Below, one piece after another: positions 1 to 8,515 of a stretch of 64,000 nucleotides of DNA (position 1 is the first letter of the stretch; the number at the start of each line of letters is the position of its first letter). The notes beneath the pieces are model-generated. The model was not told the origin of the DNA. It saw only the letters and a list, made by a program, of their open reading frames with translations, and ran no database searches. The stretch comes from Prochlorococcus sp. AG-355-P16 (GTDB lineage: Bacteria > Cyanobacteriota > Cyanobacteriia > PCC-6307 > Cyanobiaceae), in assembly GCA_003278525.1 (NCBI GenBank), contig QCEQ01000004.1:1-64000 (forward strand), written 5' to 3'. The translations under genes and the position numbers were made by a program.

Positions 1-11
1 TTGTTACGTAC

Positions 12-50
12 TTTTCAACAAATGAGGTTTGTTTTTAATTGATTTCCACA
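12..50. promoter_or_regulatory. Two candidate DnaA boxes at the left edge
   Basis: Bases 12-20 read TTTTCAACA and bases 42-50 read ATTTCCACA. Each differs by one base from TTTTCCACA, a DnaA box form used in cyanobacteria. They lie just beyond the 3' end of thrC. As I recall, thrC is next to dnaN and the origin in Prochlorococcus, so this edge may be the flank of oriC. That placement is inference, because dnaN is not in the window. In AT-rich DNA two 8/9 matches can also occur by chance. Confidence 0.3.
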
Positions 51-70
51 GACACTATTTTTTTTGGATT

Positions 71-1174
71 TTAATATCCTAAGATTTTAGTTATATTTTT
101 TAATGAAGGTTCAATATTTTTCCTAAAAATAGCATCGTTATTTTTTATAGCGCAATCAGGATCTTTCAATCCATTTCCAGTCAGAACACAAACAATAGTC
201 GATTCTTTCTGAATTCTATTTTTATTTTTAATCAGTCCAGCAACTGATGCAGCACTGGCAGGCTCACAAAATACTCCCTCTTTGGCAAGAATTTTATAAG
301 CATTGATTATTTCTTCATCTGTAACTGCTTGAAAGTCTCCTTTACTCTCTTTCCTTACTTTTTTTGCTTTTTCTCTATTTACAGGATTCCCAATTCTTAT
401 TGCAGTTGCTATTGTTTCTGGCTCTTTAACTATGATATTTTTTACTAATGGAGCAGAGCCTTCGGACTGAAAACCCATCATAATTGGTAATATCAAATTC
501 CTTTTTATTTTTGAATATTCTTTAAATCCCATCCAATAAGCAGTTATGTTTCCTGCATTACCCATAGGAATACAAAGCCAATCAGGAGCATAACCTAAGT
601 CATCAATTATTTCAAAAGCTGCCGTCTTTTGTCCTTGTATTCGATATGGATTAACTGAATTAACAAGTTCTATAGGATGTTCTGAGGATAAATCTCTAAC
701 AATTTCAAGAGCCTTATCAAAGTTTCCATTAATAGAAATTATTTCAGCGCCATACATTAATGCTTGCGCAAGCTTTCCTTGTGCAACAAATCCTTCTGGG
801 ATTAAAACATAAGGTTTTAATCCTCCTCTCGAAGCATATGCAGCAGCAGCTGCAGAGGTGTTTCCAGTACTTGCACAAATTACTGCTTCACGGCCTTCTT
901 CTTTTGCTTTGCTAATTGCCATAGTCATTCCACGATCTTTAAAAGATCCTGTTGGATTAAGGCCATCATATTTTAAAAAAACTTTTGTTCCATTTCCAAT
1001 TAAGTTGCTAATTGACTCGCTTAGAATTAGTGGTGTATTTCCTTCATTTAGGGAAATAATAGGAGTTTTCTTTGTAACTGGAAGATATTGTTTATAAGCT
1101 TCTATTAGACCTGGCCATCTTTTTTTTCTGTAATTAATACGCAGTTTATTTTTTATTTTATTGAATAACACCAT
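71..1174 (-). CDS. thrC: Threonine synthase
   Basis: PLP-dependent fold-type II enzyme that converts O-phosphohomoserine to threonine in the cytoplasm. The 367-residue protein has the PLP-lysine motif GSFKDRG around residues 76-82 (lysine about 79) and the phosphate-binding [10 protein letters not shown] run from residue 101. The length is normal for the short cyanobacterial form. The ATG at 1174 lies 6 bases after the stop of the upstream DUF1400 gene, which implies cotranscription with that gene and the ABC1 kinase gene. Identity is well supported by the motifs and overall composition. Confidence 0.95.
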   Translation of the reverse strand: MVLFNKIKNKLRINYRKKRWPGLIEAYKQYLPVTKKTPIISLNEGNTPLILSESISNLIGNGTKVFLKYDGLNPTGSFKDRGMTMAISKAKEEGREAVICASTGNTSAAAAAYASRGGLKPYVLIPEGFVAQGKLAQALMYGAEIISINGNFDKALEIVRDLSSEHPIELVNSVNPYRIQGQKTAAFEIIDDLGYAPDWLCIPMGNAGNITAYWMGFKEYSKIKRNLILPIMMGFQSEGSAPLVKNIIVKEPETIATAIRIGNPVNREKAKKVRKESKGDFQAVTDEEIINAYKILAKEGVFCEPASAASVAGLIKNKNRIQKESTIVCVLTGNGLKDPDCAIKNNDAIFRKNIEPSLKNITKILGY

Positions 1175-1180
1175 TGTTGT

Positions 1181-1753
1181 TTAATTTGTTTTGATTTTTT
1201 CTAGAGGGGAATTGGTGAAAAAGTTTAATAATTCTGAAATCGATTCTACTTTATTCATAACTTTGCTCAAAGCGCTGACATCTAAAATTACAGTTTTAGT
1301 TGGATATCCTTCAAAAAAATTTACTAGATTTATTTTTCCATTTCCTATGTTTATTCCTTGAATTACGCTTGCTCTAAGGGCCAGCATACCTGTTTTTTCA
1401 TCAGTTGCTCTGGGTGGGTGGATAATAGACGAAAGTCTTGTTAAAAAAACATTTCCTATTTCAGAATATATTAGTTTGCTTGCAATGGTAATAGGAACTT
1501 CAAAATCTTTATTTAAAATTTTTCTAATTTCTTTATCGGGAGACCCAGTTGCTTTCAAAATTCTTTTTAATTGTCTTGTAGATTCACCTTCTTTAGCAAA
1601 AGTTTTTAAGGAATCTACCTTAATTGTTCTAGAAAATATGCTATAAGTGATTTTAATTTCTTCAGCAGTAGAACCTTTTGGAACATTTAAAAATAATGGA
1701 GAAATTACTAAAATGAAAAATATTTTAAATTTTAAAAATTTACTAAACTTCAT
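1181..1753 (-). CDS. Secreted or periplasmic DUF1400-domain protein
   Basis: A 190-residue protein with an N-terminal signal-like segment (basic residues, then hydrophobic residues about 10-24, then a GSTA cleavage-like region). The rest resembles DUF1400, which in many cyanobacteria precedes an alpha/beta-hydrolase domain; phrases such as VDSLKTFAKEG and the PTKT.ILD stretch are typical. Here the hydrolase domain is absent and there is no catalytic Ser-Asp-His region, so calling it a hydrolase would be misleading. Its start directly abuts the stop of the ABC1 kinase gene, and it ends 6 bases before thrC. Function unknown. Confidence 0.75.
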   Translation of the reverse strand: MKFSKFLKFKIFFILVISPLFLNVPKGSTAEEIKITYSIFSRTIKVDSLKTFAKEGESTRQLKRILKATGSPDKEIRKILNKDFEVPITIASKLIYSEIGNVFLTRLSSIIHPPRATDEKTGMLALRASVIQGINIGNGKINLVNFFEGYPTKTVILDVSALSKVMNKVESISELLNFFTNSPLEKIKTN

Positions 1754-3610
1754 TTATATATTTGCACCAGCGGCAATCTTAACAAGTCTTACTACTCCTT
1801 TTTCAGTTACTTTTTTTGCAATTTTTATACCCATTTCTTTTGTATAGGGCTCATTAATAAGTCTTGGCACTCTTTTTAGAAAAATGTCAATTGAATACCC
1901 TGGTATTTTTTGTAAAATCTCTAAAAAGTTTTTCAATGGCTCAACATACATTATAAGGTCACTTAAGTTATTATTTTCGTTAGAAGTATTTAATTTAATT
2001 GATTGTGGAAGATAATTATTCAAACTTTTCAATATTTTTAGACTAAATAAATCTATTTGATTTGTTAAACCTTCAACTATCTCGTTTCTTAGAAATCCTC
2101 CATTTGGAGAAAACAGAAGATTTATAACTTCGTCTAACAGTTTTTCTAAATCGAGATTTGTTTGCTTTGCAGCATTAGAAAGTAGATCTTCTAAACGGTC
2201 CCATTTGAATTTTTTATTATCAAAAAGCATTTCTTTAAGGCTTTCCCTTAATTGTGGATCAGGGTCTTCCATCAATCTTCTTGCAAAATACGGATAAGCA
2301 GCGCCTAATATTTTGAAGTTTGGATCCACGCTTAAAGCTATTCCTTCTAATGTAAGTAAAGACCTAATTATGAGTGCATAATATGGGGGAAGTCTGAAAG
2401 GGAATTTATACATAACACCTGACATATCGTCCGTAACGCTTTTAAAATCCATTTTCGAAACCCCTTGTTCAACTGCGTTTATGAAAACATCTTGAAATGC
2501 TGGAACAATGGGTTCTAGATTAACTTCTTCTGATAAAAATCCTAATTTTACGAAATCTTGAGATAATTTATCGAAGTTTTTATTTACTAAGTGAACTACT
2601 GCTTGAATTAATCCTGACCTAGATTCTCTTGAAACCTCGCTCATCATTCCAAAATCTAGATAACATAATCTTCCATCTTCTAAGGCTAATAAATTACCTG
2701 GATGCGGGTCTGCATGAAAAAAACCATGTTCTAAAAGCTGTTCTAAGCTGCATTGCACTCCTATATCAATCATATCATCAGGATTAATTCCTAATTTTTT
2801 TACATCCTCTAAATTTGTTAATTTTGTACCGTCTATCCATTCCATTGCTAAAACTCTTCTTGAAGTTATATCTTTATAAATTTTTGGTACGGCAATCATC
2901 TTATTGTGTTTATGCATATCTCTAAATTTTTCTGCATTTGCAGCTTCGTTTAGATAATCCATTTCTTCAAAAACTCTCTTACCTAATTCATCAATCAAAG
3001 CAACTAGATCACTTCTTATTAATCCAACATTGTTTTTTAGCCAATAAGCAATATTCCTTACAATGTAAAGATCTAAGGTTATTTGTTCTCTTAAACCTGG
3101 CCGTTGTACTTTTATTGCAACGATCTCTTCATTTTTTAATTTAGCTTTATGCACTTGACCTAAAGAAGCAGCAGAAATTGGCTCTTTATCAATTTCTAAA
3201 AAAATCTCATCTATTTTGTTTCCTAAATCTTCTTCTATTAACTCCATAGCTTTATCGCCATCAAAACCAGGAAGCTGATCTTGCAATTCAGATAATTCTT
3301 CTAGAAGAATAGCTGGGATTATATCTGGTCTTGTTGATAAAGCTTGGCCTGCTTTAACAAATGCAGGTCCAAGTTCTACTAACAAATTTGTTAATTCTCT
3401 TGCTCTAAATCTTGCTTGCTGTTCATTTTTCAGTCTTCCAGTTAATTTATCCCATCCAACGGAAAAGATGTAAGCAAAAATAGGTAAGAGAGTTTGCCAA
3501 AGTCTTTTTAAAAGTCTTTTAGGGTTCTTTTTGTAAATTTTAGAAATTGTATCTGGATCATAATTTAAGAGTCCAGATACCTCAATAAAATCAGTAAAAT
3601 CTTCTTTCAT
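1754..3610 (-). CDS. ABC1/AarF/UbiB family atypical kinase
   Basis: A 618-residue member of the ABC1 (UbiB/ADCK) protein-kinase-like family, which is linked to quinone or prenyl-lipid metabolism. Diagnostic elements are visible in order: KAGQ motif about residues 86-89, Ala-rich loop SAAS about 146-149 in place of a Gly-rich loop, VAIKVQRP with lysine about 167, HADPHPGN about 299-306 and DFG about 319-321. The C-terminal 200 residues are amphipathic and carry no recognised domain. It is first in the ABC1-DUF1400-thrC unit and is divergent from recN across 68 bases. In a cyanobacterium a role in plastoquinone or tocopherol metabolism is plausible but not shown. Confidence 0.93.
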   Translation of the reverse strand: MKEDFTDFIEVSGLLNYDPDTISKIYKKNPKRLLKRLWQTLLPIFAYIFSVGWDKLTGRLKNEQQARFRARELTNLLVELGPAFVKAGQALSTRPDIIPAILLEELSELQDQLPGFDGDKAMELIEEDLGNKIDEIFLEIDKEPISAASLGQVHKAKLKNEEIVAIKVQRPGLREQITLDLYIVRNIAYWLKNNVGLIRSDLVALIDELGKRVFEEMDYLNEAANAEKFRDMHKHNKMIAVPKIYKDITSRRVLAMEWIDGTKLTNLEDVKKLGINPDDMIDIGVQCSLEQLLEHGFFHADPHPGNLLALEDGRLCYLDFGMMSEVSRESRSGLIQAVVHLVNKNFDKLSQDFVKLGFLSEEVNLEPIVPAFQDVFINAVEQGVSKMDFKSVTDDMSGVMYKFPFRLPPYYALIIRSLLTLEGIALSVDPNFKILGAAYPYFARRLMEDPDPQLRESLKEMLFDNKKFKWDRLEDLLSNAAKQTNLDLEKLLDEVINLLFSPNGGFLRNEIVEGLTNQIDLFSLKILKSLNNYLPQSIKLNTSNENNNLSDLIMYVEPLKNFLEILQKIPGYSIDIFLKRVPRLINEPYTKEMGIKIAKKVTEKGVVRLVKIAAGANI

Positions 3611-3678
3611 AACTTTATATATTTAAAACCTTTATTTTTCTAAAAAAGAAGTTAATTTTTTTATATGGCAGATTTATC

Positions 3679-5358
3679 ATGTTAATACAACTAAAAATAG
3701 AAAATATAGCCTTAATAGAAATTATAGAAATTAATTTCGAAAAAGGTTTGAATATCATAACTGGGGATTCAGGTTCAGGAAAATCATTAATTTTGGATTC
3801 CCTAAATGCATTATTTGGTGGAACTAATATACCTCTAAAACATTTAATACGTCCAGGCAAAGATTTTTGCGTTATTGAGGCGATATTTTCTTCTTCTTTT
3901 CAAATTAATAATTGGTTAATTGATAATGGTTTTCAAATAACTTCTTCAGAACTACAAATTAAAAGAAAATCTTATAAAAAAAATAATAAAATCTTATCAA
4001 AATATAGCCTTAATGATTTACCAATTAATAGACAATCATTAGAAAAACTTGGAGCATTTTTAATAGATTTTGCAGGTCAATCTGACACTTTTATCTTTGA
4101 TTCTCTTGATAAGAGAAGACTAATTATTGATGACTTATGTTCTAAAGAATTTAGAGATACTAGCGAAAGGATTAAAAGTACATGGAGAGAAAGTGAAAAG
4201 TTAACAAGATTATTGAATGAAAAAATACAATTTTCTAGGAATCAAGAAGAAGAAAACTTGGCAATTAAACACATGTTGAAGAGTTTAGAAGAAGCTGATT
4301 TAAATTCAAGTGAAGAAATTTTAGAACTAGAGTCATTAGAAAATAAACTTGTAAATAATCTTGAAATTAATAATTCAATTAAATCATCATTAGAAAATTT
4401 AAACAATTTCAGTCACGATGAACCCTCAGTAACTTCTTTTATAAATCAATCACTAAAGATTTTAAATAAAACAGCCGATTTCGATTTAAAGATTCAAAAA
4501 TTTAGAGAGAAGTTATTAAATATTCATGCTGATGTTGAAGATTTAATTTTTGATCTAAAGTCATATTTGCAAGAAATAGAAAATTATGAATCTAATCTTC
4601 CAGGTATACAAAAAAGATTATTCTTTTTAAAAAACTTAGAGAGAACTTTTTCATTGGATCTAACTCAATTAATCGAAAAGCGAGATGAATTAAAGACTTA
4701 TTTCCAACAAAATGATCAAAATAATGAGATTTGCAGTATTAAAGCTCAAATTGAGAATTTACGAAGTAATTTAAATTATTTATTTGTTATTCAATCTACT
4801 GAAAGAAAAAAAATTGCTAAACAGTTACAAAATTCAGTAATGTCGATTTTGAGCAATCTAGGTTTAGAAAATGCAAATTTTTTAATTCAATTTTCTGATT
4901 GCAAGCCTTCTGGCGATGGAATTGACGATATAAATTTTTTGTTCTCAGCTAATCCTGACCAGAAACTTGCTCCATTATCAAATGTTATTTCTGGCGGAGA
5001 AATGTCAAGATTCTTGTTGGCTATTAAGTCCAGTATTTCTAAAAAACCCAATACTTTCTTTTTAGATGAAATTGATAGTGGTTTAAGTGGTAAATCTCTA
5101 TTTTCTTTGGTTGAGCTGATAAAAGAAATTTCTAAAAATCAACAAGTTTTATGTATTACACATCAGCCATTCTTAGCTGCTAGGGGATTAGCTCATTTCA
5201 AAGTTAGTAAAAACGTGATTAATGGAATAACTTATACTTCAATTGCAAAATTAACAACAAAAAATCAAAGAAAAAATGAACTAATAGAACTTATAGGTGG
5301 AGGTTCTTGCGAAGTAAACGAATATGCTTCTAAACTTATTGATCGCTCAGCTGCGTAA
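3679..5358 (+). CDS. recN: DNA repair ATPase RecN
   Basis: SMC-like ATPase that acts in double-strand break repair by recombination. The 559-residue protein has an N-terminal Walker A GDSGSGKS (about residues 29-36), a central coiled-coil-rich region (about 150-380), the ABC signature SGGEMSR (about 438-444) and Walker B FFLDEID (about 460-466), with an ITHQP switch histidine following. The length is normal. The ATG at 3679 faces the divergent ABC1 kinase gene, and uvrA follows 54 bases downstream on the same strand, making a repair gene pair. Confidence 0.95.
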   Translation: MLIQLKIENIALIEIIEINFEKGLNIITGDSGSGKSLILDSLNALFGGTNIPLKHLIRPGKDFCVIEAIFSSSFQINNWLIDNGFQITSSELQIKRKSYKKNNKILSKYSLNDLPINRQSLEKLGAFLIDFAGQSDTFIFDSLDKRRLIIDDLCSKEFRDTSERIKSTWRESEKLTRLLNEKIQFSRNQEEENLAIKHMLKSLEEADLNSSEEILELESLENKLVNNLEINNSIKSSLENLNNFSHDEPSVTSFINQSLKILNKTADFDLKIQKFREKLLNIHADVEDLIFDLKSYLQEIENYESNLPGIQKRLFFLKNLERTFSLDLTQLIEKRDELKTYFQQNDQNNEICSIKAQIENLRSNLNYLFVIQSTERKKIAKQLQNSVMSILSNLGLENANFLIQFSDCKPSGDGIDDINFLFSANPDQKLAPLSNVISGGEMSRFLLAIKSSISKKPNTFFLDEIDSGLSGKSLFSLVELIKEISKNQQVLCITHQPFLAARGLAHFKVSKNVINGITYTSIAKLTTKNQRKNELIELIGGGSCEVNEYASKLIDRSAA

Positions 5359-5375
5359 AAAAAGAAATTTTCTAC

Positions 5376-5411
5376 TATAATAATCAATTTAAATCATAAT
5401 TTAGATTTAAA
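5376..5411 (+). promoter_or_regulatory. uvrA promoter -10 and palindromic leader
   Basis: A perfect -10 hexamer TATAAT occupies 5376-5381. It is followed by TTTAAATC (5388-5395), an 8-base spacer and the exact inverted copy GATTTAAA (5404-5411), which ends one base before the uvrA ATG. Transcription from this -10 would begin near the left arm, so almost the whole leader would be the hairpin. No -35 is obvious and no Shine-Dalgarno sequence is visible. It could instead be a repressor operator. Confidence 0.4.
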
Positions 5412-5412
5412 C

Positions 5413-8316
5413 ATGGTTAATAAAGTTGATAATAGTTTTGAAGAATATAACTCAATTAATATTAGAGGAGCTCGTCAGCATAATTTAAAAAATATTGATC
5501 TTTCTCTACCTAGGAATAAATTTATAGTTTTTACAGGTGTGAGCGGAAGTGGTAAAAGCTCTCTAGCTTTTGATACTATTTTTGCTGAAGGTCAAAGAAG
5601 ATATGTTGAGAGTCTTTCGGCATATGCAAGGCAATTTTTAGGTCAAGTAGATAAACCAGATGTTGACAATATTGAAGGGTTATCACCTGCTATTTCAATT
5701 GATCAAAAATCTACAAGTCATAATCCCCGATCAACAGTTGGAACAGTAACAGAGATACAAGATTATTTAAGATTGTTGTTTGGTCGTGCTGGTGAGCCGC
5801 ATTGTCACCATTGCGGGATTCCAATTGCCCCTCAAACAATTGATGAAATGGTGGATCAAATTCTTCTTTTACCAGAGGGAACAAGATACCAATTGTTGGC
5901 TCCTGTTGTAAGAGGTAAGAAAGGAACACATACAAAATTAATAAGTGGACTAGCTGCTGAGGGATTTGCTAGGGTAAGAATCAACGGAGAGGTAAGAGAA
6001 CTTGCTGATAGTATTGAATTAGATAAAAATCAAATTCATAATATTGAGGTAGTAGTAGATAGATTAATTGCAAGAGAGGGAATACAAGAAAGATTAAATG
6101 ATTCTCTACAAACTTGTCTCAAAAGGGGTGATGGTTTAGCAATAGTAGAAGTTGTTCCAAAAAAAGGAGAAAATTTACCTTCAAATTTAGAGAGAGAGAA
6201 ACTTTACTCAGAAAATTATGCATGTCCTGTACATGGCTCTATAGTTGAAGAACTTTCTCCTAGATTATTTTCTTTTAATAGCCCATATGGTGCTTGTCCA
6301 GATTGTCATGGAATTGGTTATTTAAAAAAATTTACTGCTGATAGAGTTATTCCTGATAAAACATTGCCTGTTTATGCTGCAATAGCCCCTTGGAGCGAAA
6401 AAGATAATACCTATTATTTTTCTTTACTTTATTCTGTAGGACAAGCTTATGGTTTTGAATTAAAAACTCCTTGGAAAGATTTAAGTGATTTGCAAAAACA
6501 AGTTTTGCTTTTGGGATCAGATAAACCAATATTAATTCAAGCTGATAGTCGTTTTAAAACTTCTAGTGGTTTTGAAAGACCTTTTGAGGGGATTTTGCCC
6601 ATATTAGAAAGGCAATTAAATGAAGCAAATGGAGAATCAGTTAAACAAAAATTAGAAAAGTATCTCGAATTAGTTCCTTGTAAGACATGTTCTGGAAAAA
6701 GATTAAGACCTGAGGCTTTGGCCGTTAAAGTTGGTCCATACAATATTACTGACTTAACTTCTATAAGCGTTTCTGAAACCCTAAATCACGTAGAGCGCAT
6801 CATGGGTTTAGGTAAGTCAAAGAACGAAAATATATCTTTATCAGAAAAACAAAAGCAAATCGGTGAATTGGTATTAAAAGAGATTCGTTTACGTTTGAAG
6901 TTTTTAATTAATGTAGGTTTAGATTATTTGACTTTAGATAGACCAGCTATGACTTTGTCTGGTGGTGAGGCTCAGCGTATTAGGTTGGCTACGCAAATAG
7001 GTGCAGGTCTTACTGGGGTTTTATATGTATTAGATGAACCAAGTATTGGTTTGCATCAAAGAGACAATGACAGATTATTAGAAACATTAAAAAGCTTAAG
7101 AGATTTGGGAAATACTTTGGTTGTGGTTGAACATGATGAAGATACTATGAAATCCGCAGATTATTTAGTAGATATTGGTCCAGGGGCAGGTGTCTATGGC
7201 GGGGAAATTATTGCTAAAGGATCTTATCAAGATGTCTTAAATTCAGAAAAGTCATTAACAGGAGCTTATCTCAGTGGTAGGAAGTCTATACCTACTCCAA
7301 AAGAACGTAGAGCATCTGTAAAAAAAAGTTTAATTTTAAATAATTGCTCTAAAAATAATTTAAAAAATATTTCTGTGGAATTTCCTTTAGGAAGATTAGT
7401 TTCTGTAACCGGAGTAAGTGGAAGTGGCAAAAGCACCTTGATAAATGAGTTGCTTCATCCTGCATTGTGTCATTCTCTAGGATTAAAAGTTCCTTTTCCT
7501 CAGGGTGTAAAAGAGTTAAAGGGTATAAAGGCAATTGATAAAGTTATCGTTATTGATCAATCTCCAATAGGAAGAACCCCAAGATCTAATCCTGCTACAT
7601 ATACAGGTGCTTTTGACCCTATAAGGCAGATATTTACTGCCACAGTAGAAGCAAAAGCAAGAGGTTATCAGGCTGGTCAATTTAGCTTTAACGTGAAAGG
7701 AGGAAGATGCGAAGCTTGTAAAGGCCAGGGAGTTAATGTTATTGAAATGAATTTTTTACCTGATGTTTATGTTCAATGTGAAGTATGTAAAGGAGCTCGT
7801 TTCAATAGGGAAACTCTTCAAGTTAAATATAAAGGTTTCAATATATCTGATGTTTTAGAGATGACTGTTGAACAAGCTGCAGAAACTTTTTCTGCAATAC
7901 CTCAAGCTGCTGATAGATTATCTACTTTGGTAGATGTTGGCTTAGGATATGTCAAATTAGGCCAACCAGCGCCTACATTATCAGGTGGAGAGGCTCAAAG
8001 AGTTAAGTTAGCTACGGAATTGTCAAAAAGGGCTACTGGAAAAACTTTATATTTGATTGATGAACCAACTACAGGGTTAAGTTTTTATGATGTTCATAAA
8101 TTAATGGACGTGATACAACGTTTAGTAGATAAAGGTAATTCAGTAATCGTTATTGAACATAATTTAGATGTTATAAGATGTTCAGATTGGATTATCGATT
8201 TAGGACCTGATGGAGGTGATAAAGGCGGAGAAATCATTGCAGAAGGTATTCCTGAGGATGTAGCTAAAAATCCTACAAGTCATACAGCAAAATATCTTAA
8301 AAAGGTTCTAAAATAA
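5413..8316 (+). CDS. uvrA: Excinuclease ABC subunit A
   Basis: Damage-recognition ATPase of nucleotide excision repair; partners UvrB and UvrC are not in the window. The 967-residue protein has two ABC ATPase modules: the first Walker A GVSGSGKSS at about residues 42-50, the second GVSGSGKST in the C-terminal half. Two LSGGEAQR signatures are present, as are zinc-binding cysteine pairs (CHHCG, CPDCHG, CEACKG, CEVCKG). Length is as expected. The short leader from recN contains a promoter-like -10 and a palindrome, so it may have its own transcript. Confidence 0.97.
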   Translation: MVNKVDNSFEEYNSINIRGARQHNLKNIDLSLPRNKFIVFTGVSGSGKSSLAFDTIFAEGQRRYVESLSAYARQFLGQVDKPDVDNIEGLSPAISIDQKSTSHNPRSTVGTVTEIQDYLRLLFGRAGEPHCHHCGIPIAPQTIDEMVDQILLLPEGTRYQLLAPVVRGKKGTHTKLISGLAAEGFARVRINGEVRELADSIELDKNQIHNIEVVVDRLIAREGIQERLNDSLQTCLKRGDGLAIVEVVPKKGENLPSNLEREKLYSENYACPVHGSIVEELSPRLFSFNSPYGACPDCHGIGYLKKFTADRVIPDKTLPVYAAIAPWSEKDNTYYFSLLYSVGQAYGFELKTPWKDLSDLQKQVLLLGSDKPILIQADSRFKTSSGFERPFEGILPILERQLNEANGESVKQKLEKYLELVPCKTCSGKRLRPEALAVKVGPYNITDLTSISVSETLNHVERIMGLGKSKNENISLSEKQKQIGELVLKEIRLRLKFLINVGLDYLTLDRPAMTLSGGEAQRIRLATQIGAGLTGVLYVLDEPSIGLHQRDNDRLLETLKSLRDLGNTLVVVEHDEDTMKSADYLVDIGPGAGVYGGEIIAKGSYQDVLNSEKSLTGAYLSGRKSIPTPKERRASVKKSLILNNCSKNNLKNISVEFPLGRLVSVTGVSGSGKSTLINELLHPALCHSLGLKVPFPQGVKELKGIKAIDKVIVIDQSPIGRTPRSNPATYTGAFDPIRQIFTATVEAKARGYQAGQFSFNVKGGRCEACKGQGVNVIEMNFLPDVYVQCEVCKGARFNRETLQVKYKGFNISDVLEMTVEQAAETFSAIPQAADRLSTLVDVGLGYVKLGQPAPTLSGGEAQRVKLATELSKRATGKTLYLIDEPTTGLSFYDVHKLMDVIQRLVDKGNSVIVIEHNLDVIRCSDWIIDLGPDGGDKGGEIIAEGIPEDVAKNPTSHTAKYLKKVLK

Positions 8317-8499
8317 AAAATACTTGTTGCATTTCTTTGTATTTTAATTATTGCAGCAAAACGAAATTCTTTTTCAGAGGGGCATAAAACATTTCTATAA
8401 CTGCATTTCTTTAACTTCTGTATTTAAAGAATTTAAAATCATAATGGTTTCTTAATATTTCCATAGAAAATTCAGCTTATTTGTATTAAAGGCCGTTGA

Positions 8500-8506
8500 T
8501 CGGAGG
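8500..8506 (+). promoter_or_regulatory. Strong Shine-Dalgarno of sps
   Basis: The sequence CGGAGGA lies at 8500-8506, about 9 bases before the sps ATG at 8516. Most genes here have weak or no Shine-Dalgarno sequence, so this one supports the chosen start. The rest of the 199-base gap after uvrA (8317-8515) holds no ORF of note; a weak 7-bp stem (TTGTTGC at 8325, GCAGCAA at 8353) might act as a poor uvrA terminator. Confidence 0.5.
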
Positions 8507-8515
8507 AATTGCTAG

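Noticed and set aside
3615-3860. 81-codon frame antisense to the start of recN
   Set aside because: It lies opposite the recN Walker A region and its sequence is the mirror of constrained recN codons, with no family resemblance.
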